From Gordionus sp. m RMFG-2023 (Eukaryota > Nematomorpha > Gordioida > Chordodea > Parachordodidae), in NCBI RefSeq assembly GCF_954871325.1, contig NC_088776.1:41186569-41250568 (forward strand): a stretch of 64,000 nt of DNA, written 5' to 3'. A program made the translations under genes and the position numbers. Below, in pieces: positions 49,801 through 58,469 of the stretch. Every line of letters starts with the position of its first letter. Position 1 is the first letter of the stretch. The notes under the pieces were generated by a model. It was not told the origin of the DNA and did not search any database. It saw only the letters and a program-made list of their open reading frames with translations.

Positions 49801-50841
49801 TCTAAATTTGGTTTTAGTAATTTTTTACAAGGTAGTGAACTATAGGGAATTAATTTATTAATGCAAATAGCAGCAAAGATAAACTGATTAAATGGTGGGG
49901 TGGGGGGTATTTTTATTAGCTTAAAAATATTTATGAAAACAGTCAAATTTGTGATGGGGGTGGGAAAATTTCCTCCTTTTCCTCCATTGGTTGCTCACCT
50001 ACAGCTCACTATTTAAAAAAGAAATTGTTGATACAATCAACCATATAAAATTATTAATTAATATTTAATTGATCTAGTTTTAATTATTCATATTTTTATG
50101 TAAATGTTTTGAAAGTCATAGAAATTCATAATTTACTAATTAAATAAAAAATATTATTATAAACCTTTCCAGGCATACCCTTGGAAGCTAAAAAATTTCC
50201 TAAGATTCCAAATTGTGAACTTTTTAATGGCTCTACAATGAATTGAGGATCATTTTTCTTTTATCATTTAATTAATAGTTATAATGTTTTTTGATAATTT
50301 TAATACTTCTACATCCTTAAGATTTTTTGCTGTATATGATAAATTTTTTTCTATAACATTATTTTTGCCAAATTTTAAGTTGGTTATGAGCTAAAGGATA
50401 GATATATTAACCATATATTCACATTTATTGTACTTCACCATTAGTCCCCATTTCTTGAAAAGGTCCAGCACCTGCCCCTATATAAAATGCTTCTGACATA
50501 TCAATAAGGGTGGATATTACTCTTAAATCATATGTTTTATCTAAATGTGGAGTAGGTGTTAAATAATGCTGCCCTCCTACATCCAACAATTTAGGATAAC
50601 CACATATACCTAAAAAATTAAATTCCCTTATTAGTTCTAAATTATCATACCTTGACAGGCAAGATGAAAAGGAGGTTTAGTTAGATCAGGAACATTATTA
50701 ACACTTACATCACAGGTTTGAAAATATGCACCCATATTCTTTTTAATGACTAATAAAAAAAGTTATTAAGTTATAAAAATAAATACCATCCGCTATGTCC
50801 ATCATATTAATATTGGGCACCATTTCTTGTTTAACTTTCAT
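37823..50841 (-). CDS. C11orf54: C11orf54 homologue (DUF1907, zinc-dependent ester hydrolase fold), complete, nine exons
   Basis: Exons, 5' to 3': 50841-50787, 50749-50651, 50609-50434, 50390-50307, 50257-50165, 39008-38853, 38664-38548, 38422-38331, 38012-37823. They total 1062 nt (353 aa plus TGA). All introns are GT..AG and all phases agree. An in-frame TAA lies just upstream of the ATG. Family landmarks occur in order: VPDLTKPPF (38-46), GICGYPKLLDVGG (52-64), IGAGAGPF (95-102), LGNFLASKGMPGK (157-169), IGLGGAF (203-209), then KHAHCF (267-272) and GGHYHYD (309-315), which hold the H-x-H and H zinc ligands of the human protein. Human C11orf54 has 315 residues; the extra length lies mostly between the two zinc-binding segments and at the C-terminus. 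The family is cytosolic/nuclear and hydrolyses model esters; its physiological substrate is unclear to me. No stop or frameshift is seen, so it is probably functional despite the 11-kb intron. Confidence 0.92.
39009..41467. other. Intronic A+T sequence with an internal-repeat fragment
   Basis: Bases 40440-40660 match 43150-43345 (CTCAAAGGTTAAC, GCCGCTAACATATA) and are a partial copy of the palindromic MITE there. Bases 41040-41220 are GAATAATTCGAAT-type low complexity that recurs near 43920-43990 and 44800-44930. No other gene seen. Confidence 0.45.
41468..42315. mobile_element. GC-striped hAT MITE, third type copy, near-perfect TSD
   Basis: The ends CAGAGACCTGCAGG and CCTGCAGGTCTCTG (reading TGCAGGTCTCTG at the right) are a perfect inverted pair. 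The flanks GAATGAAT (41460-41467) and GTATGAAT (42316-42323) agree at seven of eight bases. CCGGGCCGGGCC stripes occupy both ends. The middle holds a nested palindromic MITE (41917-42116). Confidence 0.75.
41917..42116. mobile_element. Nested palindromic MITE (GGCTCGTTTTGAGCC ends)
   Basis: GGCTCGTTTTGAGCCGATTT at the left recurs inverted as GGCTCAAAACGAGCC at the right. Pairing continues through ATGGCTAAC/GTTAGCCAT and CAGAAAAATATT/AATATTTTTCTG. At about 200 bp it can fold over most of its length. Confidence 0.65.
42371..42548 (-). pseudogene. hAT (ZBED-like) dimerisation-domain fragment
   Basis: The minus strand reads DYWRINAEKYLTLSKLACKF, then after small shifts SLFSVRRGI and NPHSRSLLPENLE. 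This is the classic D-x-W-x-x-x-x-x-x-[FY]-P-x-L-[AS]-x-[LI]-A..S-x-x-x-F-S order of hAT C-terminal domains, with the usual PENVE-like tail. It is isolated and frame-broken. Confidence 0.7.
42940..43355. mobile_element. Palindromic MITE (TATATAATGTTAGC ends)
   Basis: TATATAATGTTAGCATCAAT at the left mirrors ATTGACGCTAACATATATAA at the right. The two halves pair over much of their length (for example CATGTTTGGATACC against GGTATTCCAAACATG). A diverged half-copy lies at about 40440-40660. Confidence 0.65.
43587..43637. repeat. Short perfect inverted repeat (hairpin)
   Basis: GGCGAAGTATA (43587-43597) and TATACTTCGCC (43627-43637) form an 11-bp perfect stem around a 29-base A+T loop, at the left edge of a GC-striped MITE remnant. 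Confidence 0.6.
43640..43919. mobile_element. GC-striped hAT MITE remnant, reversed
   Basis: Ends GGGCTAGATTGCAGATCTCTA, the TAGAGATCTGCA terminus in reverse. GCCCGACCCGG blocks and the shared A+T core resemble 7182-7532. The left terminus is lost. Confidence 0.55.
44211..44523. mobile_element. GC-striped hAT MITE remnant
   Basis: Begins CAGAGATATATAAGC and ends GATCTCTGG, with weak CCAGGCCGGGTCG stripes. The flanks do not match, and it is more worn than the copies above. Confidence 0.45.
45231..46378. mobile_element. Worn hAT MITE-like segment with G/C-run ends
   Basis: The left has ATAGGAGTAGTCAAGGGGGG. The right ends CCCCCCCTTTTAGGAAAATC then CTGGTTATGCCTATG. Together these resemble inverted CAGTGGCGTAGCCAGGA-type termini. 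The right 110 bp (AACCGGCCGAAGG..GGGGTCTGGGG) match 53700-53790. Inside is A+T sequence. A retrotransposon fragment directly abuts it on the right. Confidence 0.4.
46384..47168 (+). pseudogene. Non-LTR retrotransposon C-terminal fragment, intact frame
   Basis: An open frame of about 260 codons ends in TAA at 47166-47168. It starts RILLAEAQTIWDNSV without a start codon, so it is 5'-truncated. LTADELRFAIGLRLN leads into CKHCETS..GRHCRFCRGHFPRH, a CCHC-type zinc-binding segment. KRPDGMSLIPW and LLVWDFTCID follow, with the PD and D positions of a restriction-like nuclease that nicks target DNA in such retrotransposons. Of the four copies in the window this one is the least decayed and the richest in G+C; the opposite strand is a shadow. 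It sits inside the giant intron in antisense to the host gene. Confidence 0.8.
47169..48773. other. Intronic noncoding with a GC-striped MITE remnant
   Basis: Bases 47930-48248 end in TTGCAGGTCTCTA and carry CCAGGCCTGGGCAGG-like stripes, a worn relative of the GC-striped hAT MITEs. The rest is A+T-rich with a few CGAATAATTCG-type repeats and no gene. Confidence 0.45.
48774..50001 (-). mobile_element. hAT-C element (ZMYM1-like transposase relic)
   Basis: The left end is CAGTGGCGTATCCAGGATTTT. The right end inward is a worn TAGGTGAGCAACCAATGG, just inside G runs (49893-49905, 49956-49965). The 8-bp flanks match only loosely. Deleted derivatives lie at 34578-35450 and 36773-37110. It lies in the giant intron, 163 bp from the donor. 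Confidence 0.65.
49245..49830 (-). pseudogene. hAT-C transposase fragment (ZMYM1-like)
   Basis: The minus strand reads VNTIRMNVDEYSHNIYLDV, KPRLASKQLLRCNINF and STEEYYKISIFIPYLDTFL (about 49790-49570), the RQ..EEYY..FIP-x-LD block of ZMYM1-type hAT transposases. It then reads FPNILSCFIIACLPITICTN and ERTFCNFRRL near 49300 (dimerisation domain). Stops split it. Confidence 0.8.
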
Positions 50842-51184
50842 ATTTATATGTTATTGATTGATAAAACCACAAAAAGTGCCAAACCAAAAAAAGGTCGGTC
50901 AAAACATATGATTTTTTATTAAGCGTTCACTAGGAAAAGTTATTTTTGATGTGAAATAATTTTCTGCGCTTTTTTAAATTTTAGTACCTTTTACCTGAAA
51001 AAATTCAAATTATTATTTTTGAATTGATTATTTAAATTTTGAATGGGTTCGGTTTTTCCGGTACGAGTGATGAATATGGATATTATCTTCAAGGATGGAT
51101 ATAAACTGATAAGTGATTGTATTTGTACTTTGAATTTAATTTAATCATATATTTATTTCTTATTTTAGGTTTTAAATTATATTT
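50842..51184. other. 5' flank of the C11orf54 homologue
   Basis: Upstream of the ATG at 50841 on the minus strand. A+T-rich; no promoter element I can support. Confidence 0.4.
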
Positions 51185-51460
51185 CTAGAGTACCTTCCCC
51201 GTCCCTTTTTTAAAAATAAATAGGGCCGTAGGTTTTGGGTGTGGGCTGTTCTCTTGGACCTCCCTATCTGTTCCAGCCCACAGACGTTTAAATAATAGTT
51301 TATGAACTATTATGCGTACAAGTACGTGCGGCTTGCCCACAAACGTGTGAAGGGCTCCTCATATTTTACTTTATACCTAACTTAAATCTTCCAATTAGAT
51401 GAAAATGAGGAAAACCTAGCGTAGCTCTGTTGTACTTACAACGTTAAGAGGGCGTATGCG
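51185..51460 (-). repeat. Hairpin-rich repeat S, copy 1
   Basis: Read on the minus strand it matches 4553-4669 plus 5175-5260. Perfect stems: GTGGGCTG/CAGCCCAC (51241-51248, 51274-51281), ATAATAGTT/AACTATTAT (51292-51313), CGTAC/GTACG (51315-51326) and GTTGT/ACAAC (51429-51442). Two of these keep their pairing with changed bases or loops in the other copy. It is more G+C-rich than its flanks. No protein frame recognised. Confidence 0.55.
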
Positions 51461-51671
51461 CTTTATTCCGTATTCCGTATTTTTGATATAAAACCATAAA
51501 TATTGTATCTATTCCAATGTTATATATATCATTGATCTATTCTATAAATTATTTAATATTTAAATCATTCATCATTGTCTTAAATAGAGATAATAAAATA
51601 TTATTCCATTCCATGATATATTAACAATATGTGATATGAACTTAAAATATAAAGATGCCTTACTGCAGATA

Positions 51672-51875
51672 CAGGTATAGCCAAGTTATTTGAGAGTAAT
51701 AGAGGGGGGGGGGGGGGGAGATGGCAAAAGAAAGCAAAAGTTCATAGAAACTTTCGTAATCCCTATAAAAAAATTTTAAAATATTTTAGGATATAGATTT
51801 GCTTTTTTTTCTACAAATTTTTGATAGATTTTCCTTTTTTTTAATTGAAAAAAATAAAAACTAGCAAGGCCACTG
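51672..51875. mobile_element. Worn hAT MITE with a long G run
   Basis: Starts CAGGTATAGCCAAG and ends CTAGCAAGGCCACTG, a diverged CAGTGGCGTAGCC pair. A run of about 16 G begins near 51703. The flanks share only GATA. Confidence 0.5.
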
Positions 51876-52280
51876 GATACTAGGATTTTCCTAGAGCAAC
51901 TTTTGTATGACTTAACCCTCTTAAATTTAATTATATTATCTATTTCTTAGGTCTTTTATCAGGTTATATTTTTTTAAATGATGGTATAATTCACTTCCCT
52001 TTTTAAAAAAGAATTCAATCGTAGTCATTAATTTCTAAATGTAATAATTTTCATTAAAAATGTTAATTTATAATAACATATCATATTTATTTTTGGGTAA
52101 GAAGAGAGCAGGGATAGTTAAAAGAAAGGAATTGTTTTTATTAGCCTAAAACGGGTTTTGCTAAAATTTGAAAATTTCCTAAGTAGTGGGTTTTCTCATG
52201 CTTTTTTACTAATATACTTATGATTGTAGTAAATATGTGGCATACAATTTTGATTCTAATATAATCCGGTCGTGTATTAA

Positions 52281-53164
52281 GAGGGCTATGAACCCTCCTA
52301 AAAAAGGGGTTCAGATTTGGGTTCTGGTTCAGTTTTTATTTTCAGTATAAAGACATTTTTTGGTGAAAATTATTTTGCTTGGAATCCTTTTTTTAATTAT
52401 TAGAGTAGTGTTGTTAAAAAGCCTGATTCGGGTCGATTTTTAAAAACGGCCTGATTAAGATTATAACAAAAATAATATTATGCAAATCTGAAGATTTAAC
52501 CAATAGATGGTATCTATTTACCAAATCTTGAGGTTTATATTATTTTGGTTAAAATCTTAAGCCGTTAATAAAAATTGACCCATGTAAAAATTTTAAAATT
52601 TTATTAGCATATTTTGTAACCTTTCTTTTATAATAGATAATAATATACATTTTAGAAATATTTATTTCTGTTTATTATTGAATTATTAAATTAAAGGTAA
52701 TACCAAAGAAAAGAACATAATTGTAAGGCAAAATAGCTTTTAATTGCACTTTGCAATGCACTGTCAAAGTTAGGCATAAAAAATCAATATTTTATTTTAA
52801 CATCTCGATTTTGGAAGATATTATGATAATTTCAATGGATAATTTACTTATATTCTTTATGGTGATAAATTTTTTTTATGGTAATGCCCAAATATAGTAA
52901 AATAAGGTTTATAAAAACTAATGTTTCTCTTATTTTTACTAAATTTTATAAGTCTTTTTATTCTTGAACATGAACCCTGAACGCGAGCCTAGTTCAAAGA
53001 TATTTCACTGAACCCAATCACAAAAATAAAAAAATATTTTAAAAAAATATAGAACGTTGAACCCTAAATTTTAAAAAAGCATCCTGGTTTGGTTTAGGTT
53101 CAGTAAAATATTTGAGGTTCAGAGGGTTATGTTCTGTTTCAGGATTCGCTGGTTCGCAGCCCTG
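52281..53164. mobile_element. GAACCC-type MITE, diverged copy with nested palindrome
   Basis: The left end is GAGGGCTATGAACCCTCC and the right end inward is CAGGGCTGCGAACCAGCG. GGGTTC and GGTTCAG motifs cluster at both ends, as in 14279-15003. Bases 52429-52588 form a nested palindrome (GGGTCGATTTTTAAAAACGG against the inverse near 52570). Confidence 0.6.
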
Positions 53165-53453
53165 ATTTAGAGTGTGCTGTAACTGTGGGGTAAACACTTT
53201 TATGGTTTTGGTCACTATATTTTATATTTAAATAGTAGGAACACTTAAGTATATTTTAGAGAAATAATAAAATAGCAAATTAGAAAATAAAAATTATTTA
53301 TCAAAATATAGTTTACATTTTTTTTGAATTAGCAAAATTTTGTTAATTTAATTTTTTAGATTAAATATTATACTCTAACATTAACCTAAAATAAAAGATG
53401 TATCAATCGGGAGAGACACATCAAAAAGAATATAATCTTTTTTTGCTTGTAAT

Positions 53454-53801
53454 CAGTGGCATAGCTACGGGGGTGGTTTTCGGGTTTGGACCCCTCCCAG
53501 AGCAAATTTTTTTTTTAGATTATACGTTCAAAAGACTTAAAAGTGATTTTATATCAATTTTATTACTATTGAAATTATTCTGGATAGTATTATTATAAAG
53601 TCTGAGAATAATCTACTAAATTATAATAACATATTATTGATGCATTTAAAAAATATATTTATTATATATTATCGAAGATATGGTTATGATTTGTAAGATA
53701 AACCCGGCCGAAGGCCCGTTAAAGGGGTCTGGGGGTGAAGCCCCCCCCCAGCTTTTATATGTATGGACCCCCTCTAAGGAAAATTCCTAGCTACGCCACT
53801 G
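53454..53801. mobile_element. Intact hAT MITE with perfect 8-bp TSD
   Basis: The ends CAGTGGCATAGCTA and TAGCTACGCCACTG are inverted repeats. Identical CTTGTAAT duplications lie at 53446-53453 and 53802-53809. It is 348 bp. The right half (CCCGGCCGAAGGCCCG..GGGGTCTGGGGG) matches 46250-46370. It is the cleanest member of the CAGTGGCGTAGC family here. Confidence 0.88.
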
Positions 53802-53809
53802 CTTGTAAT

Positions 53810-55231
53810 AAATGTTTTATAAATTCACATTAAATGTTATTAATATATTTATTAATAACAAATTGTGTCTTTATTGTTCTATGAGTATTGTGAACTACTT
53901 GACTTAGCATTTCGGTAAAAAATTCACCATTTTTAAAATGTTCTATAGAATAATGTTGAATATATTTTCAGATTCAAATCGGTTAAATAAAAAATGTCAG
54001 ATAAGTGAGAAATTTTATATGCTACATTTATATGCCAATAACGCTATTTTATCTGGATAAATATTTGTGAATTTAGTTTTCCCTCTGCCATTTAGACTAT
54101 ATTAAAGTTTAAATAAATTTTTTTAAATCAGCAATCTATTAATAGTAATTAGCACAAAAAATTAAATTTTTTGTAAAATAATTTCTAACAACTAACGTCT
54201 TTTAACAAAAAGCTAATTCTTATATGATATCAATTGAATTATTATGACAATGTAAATAATAGATGATCAATTATATCATTATGAAATCATATTTGCAATA
54301 AAGCTTTCGCATTATGATGACATATAATAGACTCATTTGAGAATAGAGGGTCAAAATTGTATTTACTTGATAATGGGATTAGTAGTAAAAACAATTACAA
54401 TTTTAAAAAGATATCATTAGTAAAAAGATAATTAGATTTTAACAATAATGGTATTAGTTTTAATTCTAAACCAGACATAACTTACTCTTGCAAGATACAC
54501 TCTGAATAGATTATATAACTCCATGTAAAGATATTTATTAGTAAATGGACTTTACCTTTCTTTCTTTCCGTATTTCTATATTTATTATTTCTTCCCTTTC
54601 TTTCTATATTTCTTTCTTTCTTTGTAACTGTCAGAATTTTAAGTTACAGTGTAAATATCAGCTAGATATAAATAGACTTCTAAAACGTTATTATGGGCAG
54701 ATATTTAGCAATAAATGCAAATAAAAATGAATTTTAATAATAATGATAATAGTTTTGACTCAAAATTTGATAAAACTTCATTCTTATGAGATTATACCAC
54801 CCCTTATGCAGGGATTTAAATATTTTTATTTTATTAGAGAATTCAACAATTAATAGGTCACTGTCAACATCAGAAAATATATCACGATCTAACTAAAAAA
54901 ATTTAACTTTTCAGTGCAAAATCTAAACTCTGAAAAATATGATTTCTGTCAGTATTGCCCCCTCATAACATCATTTAATATAAAAATTAATATTTTTAAA
55001 AAAATATTTACCACCAACTGTTAATTTTAATAGATATTTTTAAAGTATCAAGAAAATAATAAATATATATATGCAATTTGTAATTCTGGAAGTTCTAATT
55101 AAAATAATAATTATATTGAAACCCCACAAATAAATAGTTAATTTGATATACCAATAACACATTTTGTATTAGCTTACCAGTCGGAACTGCATATACCAAA
55201 TATAACTGTCCATTATCTAATAAACTAATAA
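53810..55231. other. A+T-rich noncoding stretch
   Basis: No gene seen. A CTTTCTTT-rich microsatellite lies at about 54556-54625. Confidence 0.5.
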
Positions 55232-55447
55232 AAGTCACGAAATGGGGGCTGCTGCCATCTCATCAGAACCAGAAAATTATGTATCCTCAATCTGGGCTAC
55301 CATCTCATTCTTAGCCACCCTCGAACCCTTGATTCTCTTTATATTGCCCTTAATACAAATAAGCAACCTGTAGCTATTCCCAACCTATTAGCTGATGTGC
55401 ATACTATAATAAATGGGATAATTATACATATCAAGGATAATTCATAA
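55232..55447 (+). other. Unassigned open frame without a start codon
   Basis: 71 sense codons then TAA, containing LCILNLGYHLILSHPRTLD and ALNTNKQPVAIPNLLADVH. Composition is more protein-like and G+C-rich than the flanks. It contains no ATG, and a second frame from ATG at 55243 is open for 43 codons. It could be an exon or a transposon gag/ORF relic. I recognise no family. Confidence 0.3.
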
Positions 55448-55829
55448 CTATTTATTTATTTATGATCAATCATAGATATAAAAATAGAATTATAATATAA
55501 AGCGGATATACAAATATGATAGAAGTTTCTACATTCTAATGATGTTAGGCAGTTAAACATTACCACCCAATATTATGTATATATATATATAATCATTATA
55601 AAACATATATAACGAATATACTAATTCATAATATATAACTATATATGTATAATTTTCACATTACTGCATTTCCCTTTCATTAATTGAAAGGAAACTTTTA
55701 TCCCTTAGATGCATCAACAACTTAAAGTTTCTCCTAAAAATCTTTATCTTTGGTCTCTATTTACCTTTACCATGTGGTGTTCTCTTTTCTAACACCAACT
55801 CTTCTCCCCCCAATCAAAATTTTGTTCTC
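55448..55829. other. Noncoding stretch
   Basis: Contains a short TATATATA run near 55580. No gene seen. Confidence 0.4.
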
Positions 55830-56140
55830 TCAAAAGAGTATCAATATCAGCTGCCTTTGTACAAATGATCTCACCAAGAGTATAAATATCGTTTTCCTTG
55901 TTGATTGATCTCCCACCGGAGCATCAATATCGACAGATTCCCCCCCCCTCCAAAGTACCCATATCTATTCCATTGTTTTCTTGATCTCCCACCGGTGTAT
56001 CTAATATATCTCCCACCGGAGTAACGTTATAGAGTCTATTGTATGCTTGTTCTCCCACTGGAGTATCGTTAAAGAGGCCATTGTATGCTTGACTCCCACA
56101 GGAGTATCTATCTCGATGTATCTCCCACCGGACTATCATT
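55830..56140. repeat. Degenerate tandem repeat, CTCCCACCGGAGTATC units
   Basis: About nine spaced copies of CTC(C)CACCGGAGTATC, each followed by a variable A+T tail, are spread over 300 bp. The minus strand is open across part of it (DTPVGD-type repeats), explained by the repeat. Confidence 0.7.
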
Positions 56141-56164
56141 ATCGAGTTCATTGTAAATTGGTCG

Positions 56165-56300
56165 ACATTGTGCTTGAACGGCCCATGAGGCCACCGATAT
56201 CCTAGAGCTAGCCAAGAGATCAATCCTTATGGCCCACGAGGGCACTTTTACCCGAGCTGGCCAAGAGATCGCTATTATCCTTGGGTGGCTCATGAGATAA
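56165..56300. repeat. About 51-bp tandem repeat, GGCCCAYGAGG units
   Basis: Two and a half units of GGCCCA(T/C)GAGG..GAGCT(A/G)GCCAAGAGATC. It lies between the preceding repeat and the 3' LTR of the Ty3/gypsy element. Confidence 0.65.
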
Positions 56301-56818
56301 TCTATATCCCTATATCGCACGAGAAAACATCATTAGTCTTTTATCCAAATACAACAACAACTAGCTCAATTAAACCCCATTCGTTTTTGCATAAGTCACG
56401 TGATTTGAGAGCCCAACATCCTTATATTATTATGTCTAATTTAGGCAGGTTTCTTTATCAATATACATTTTGCAAATATCTATATTACCATAGTTCAATA
56501 ATTATAATCATGAACCCAATCTCCATATAATTGTCACTTTATTATTAATAACCATGTTTTCCCATATTCAGTAAAATTTTGAAAATATCAATTTGTTTCA
56601 AGGTCACGTTTTTAAACAATTTCCAAAAATCATCATATTTCCATAAGTAATATATTATACCATATTCTTATAAACAATTTTTCTCTGTCAGCAATTATAA
56701 TAATTCATCACTTTGTTCATGTTAAATCAGATATAATTGTTCTATTTCATAATTATCTCAATATTATAATATCAGTTTTCATAGTTATAAATCATTCATA
56801 TATTATTAATATTATTTT
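56301..56818. other. Noncoding stretch left of the LTR
   Basis: A+T-rich; no gene seen. Confidence 0.4.
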
Positions 56819-57545
56819 ACTCCTGTCGCTATCTTACTACTTTGCTCACTTATATTCTCGATTCTTTATAATAAGGTGGACACAATTGAAATCTATGAAA
56901 TTTTTATTTATCAATTTTTCAGCAAGTCAAAAATGTTATTTATAAGAAAAATAAAACAAATTTTATCCGATAATTTAATAAATCCCCGAATTATTTATAT
57001 CAACTAAAAAATTAGATATTTTCACAATCTTAATAATCATATTATTTATTATTATTTAATTCGACTAATCAACAATTTGATGGTTGTCTTATAATTAAAA
57101 ATATGTACGGCTGCCTTATAATTAAAAATAGGTTTAAAAACAACATAAGACTGAGGCATGCCACCCCTTTATGGGCAAGAGGCATTCACCGAATATATTA
57201 TACATAATATATATTACGTATTTAAACGATAGAGTCGAATGTTATACACTATATATTACAATATATTTTAAATAATTAAACCGAGGGGGGTTTTTATAGT
57301 TCATATTTTTTGTATTTATAGTGGGCAGTATTTATATTATTGGAGTAATTGCTACAGTATCTTCCTTCGGCGTCAATGAAATAATTGTTGCGCTATCATA
57401 AATGGAGTAGGATGGAGAGGTCGAGGATTCGTATGTTGTTCGCAAACTCTCTGGCTAAACGGTTATGCGAAATTTGAATATTCTTTGGCATGGCCAATGA
57501 ATTATCAATTTGGTTATTCATTCACTCCTTGAAGGGACGGTCACA
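56819..57545 (-). repeat. 3' LTR of the Ty3/gypsy element
   Basis: On the minus strand it starts TGTGACCGTCCC at 57545, directly after the purine tract. Its far part (56825-56995) matches 62979-63097 plus 63859-63910, for example ACTTTGCTCACT and TTATCAATTTTTCAG. The left boundary is set by where that similarity stops. Confidence 0.7.
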
Positions 57546-58469
57546 TTGCCCCCTCATATATCCCCCGGACTGACATTGTAACTTTTTTTTCACTATCGAC
57601 TGTTTATTTCTGGAATTGTTGAATTCCCATGCCAATATTCTTTGGGATCACGGTCAATGGTATATAATATTTATTAAAATTTACAAACTGAGATGGGGTT
57701 TGATGGTAGAATGATATAAAGAACCGAATTTAATTAAAGTTTATTATACAAAAAATACATTATAAAAATAACGAATTTAATTTATTTAAATTTCTGCTTA
57801 CAAAAAAAAATTATACAAGCACATACTTATTAATATTATTATTTATTTTATTTTATTTTTTTCATGGTGTTAATCCTTGTGTAAAAAAAACTTTACTTAC
57901 CAACTATTTATTTTTTTTCCTAAATAATATTATAACTGATATTTACATGGAAGGCAATGGATCAAAATGGATTAAATCTATTTGAAATCTTTTTATTTAA
58001 CTTATCTTTATCTCTCTGAAAACATTATATCTTTTTACAACTATATGTATATTATTATTTTAATAATATTTACATATTTACAATTTGTTTTAAGGTTACT
58101 TTAAGAAAAGTTATTTAAACGTTTTTACATATATAAAAAGAAAAGTACGATAAGTTTTTAAAGGTCATACAAATATATTTCACAAAAAGAAAAAGAAAGA
58201 TTTAGTACGAAAAGGTCGTATGAATAATTTTAACATTCGAAATATATTTAACAATAACTTCATGTAATTGTAATGGTGCATGTGTAAAAAAATGGGAGGA
58301 AAAAAACTTTTTTTCTTCCGACGTCATTCAGTGAACCTGCCATTATTATTTTAAACCAATTATTATTACCCTTTTTCATTTTCACCATAATTCAAAATGT
58401 TAACTATCGAAACTAACATCTTTATTAATTACCCTCAGGATTATATCATAAATCAATTAATTTCCTCAT

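Larger units (their letters stand above)
39009..50164 (-). other. Giant transposon-filled intron (11,156 bp) of the C11orf54 homologue
   Basis: The donor is AAG/GTTTAT at 50164 and the acceptor is AATAATAG ending at 39009. It joins phase 0 to phase 0 between GMPGK and AIRIAV, matching the uninterrupted human protein. It contains at least one hAT-C element, a plus-strand retrotransposon fragment, a hAT dimerisation fragment and several MITEs. The four introns upstream of it are 37, 41, 43 and 49 bp; the three downstream are 188, 125 and 318 bp. Confidence 0.85.
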
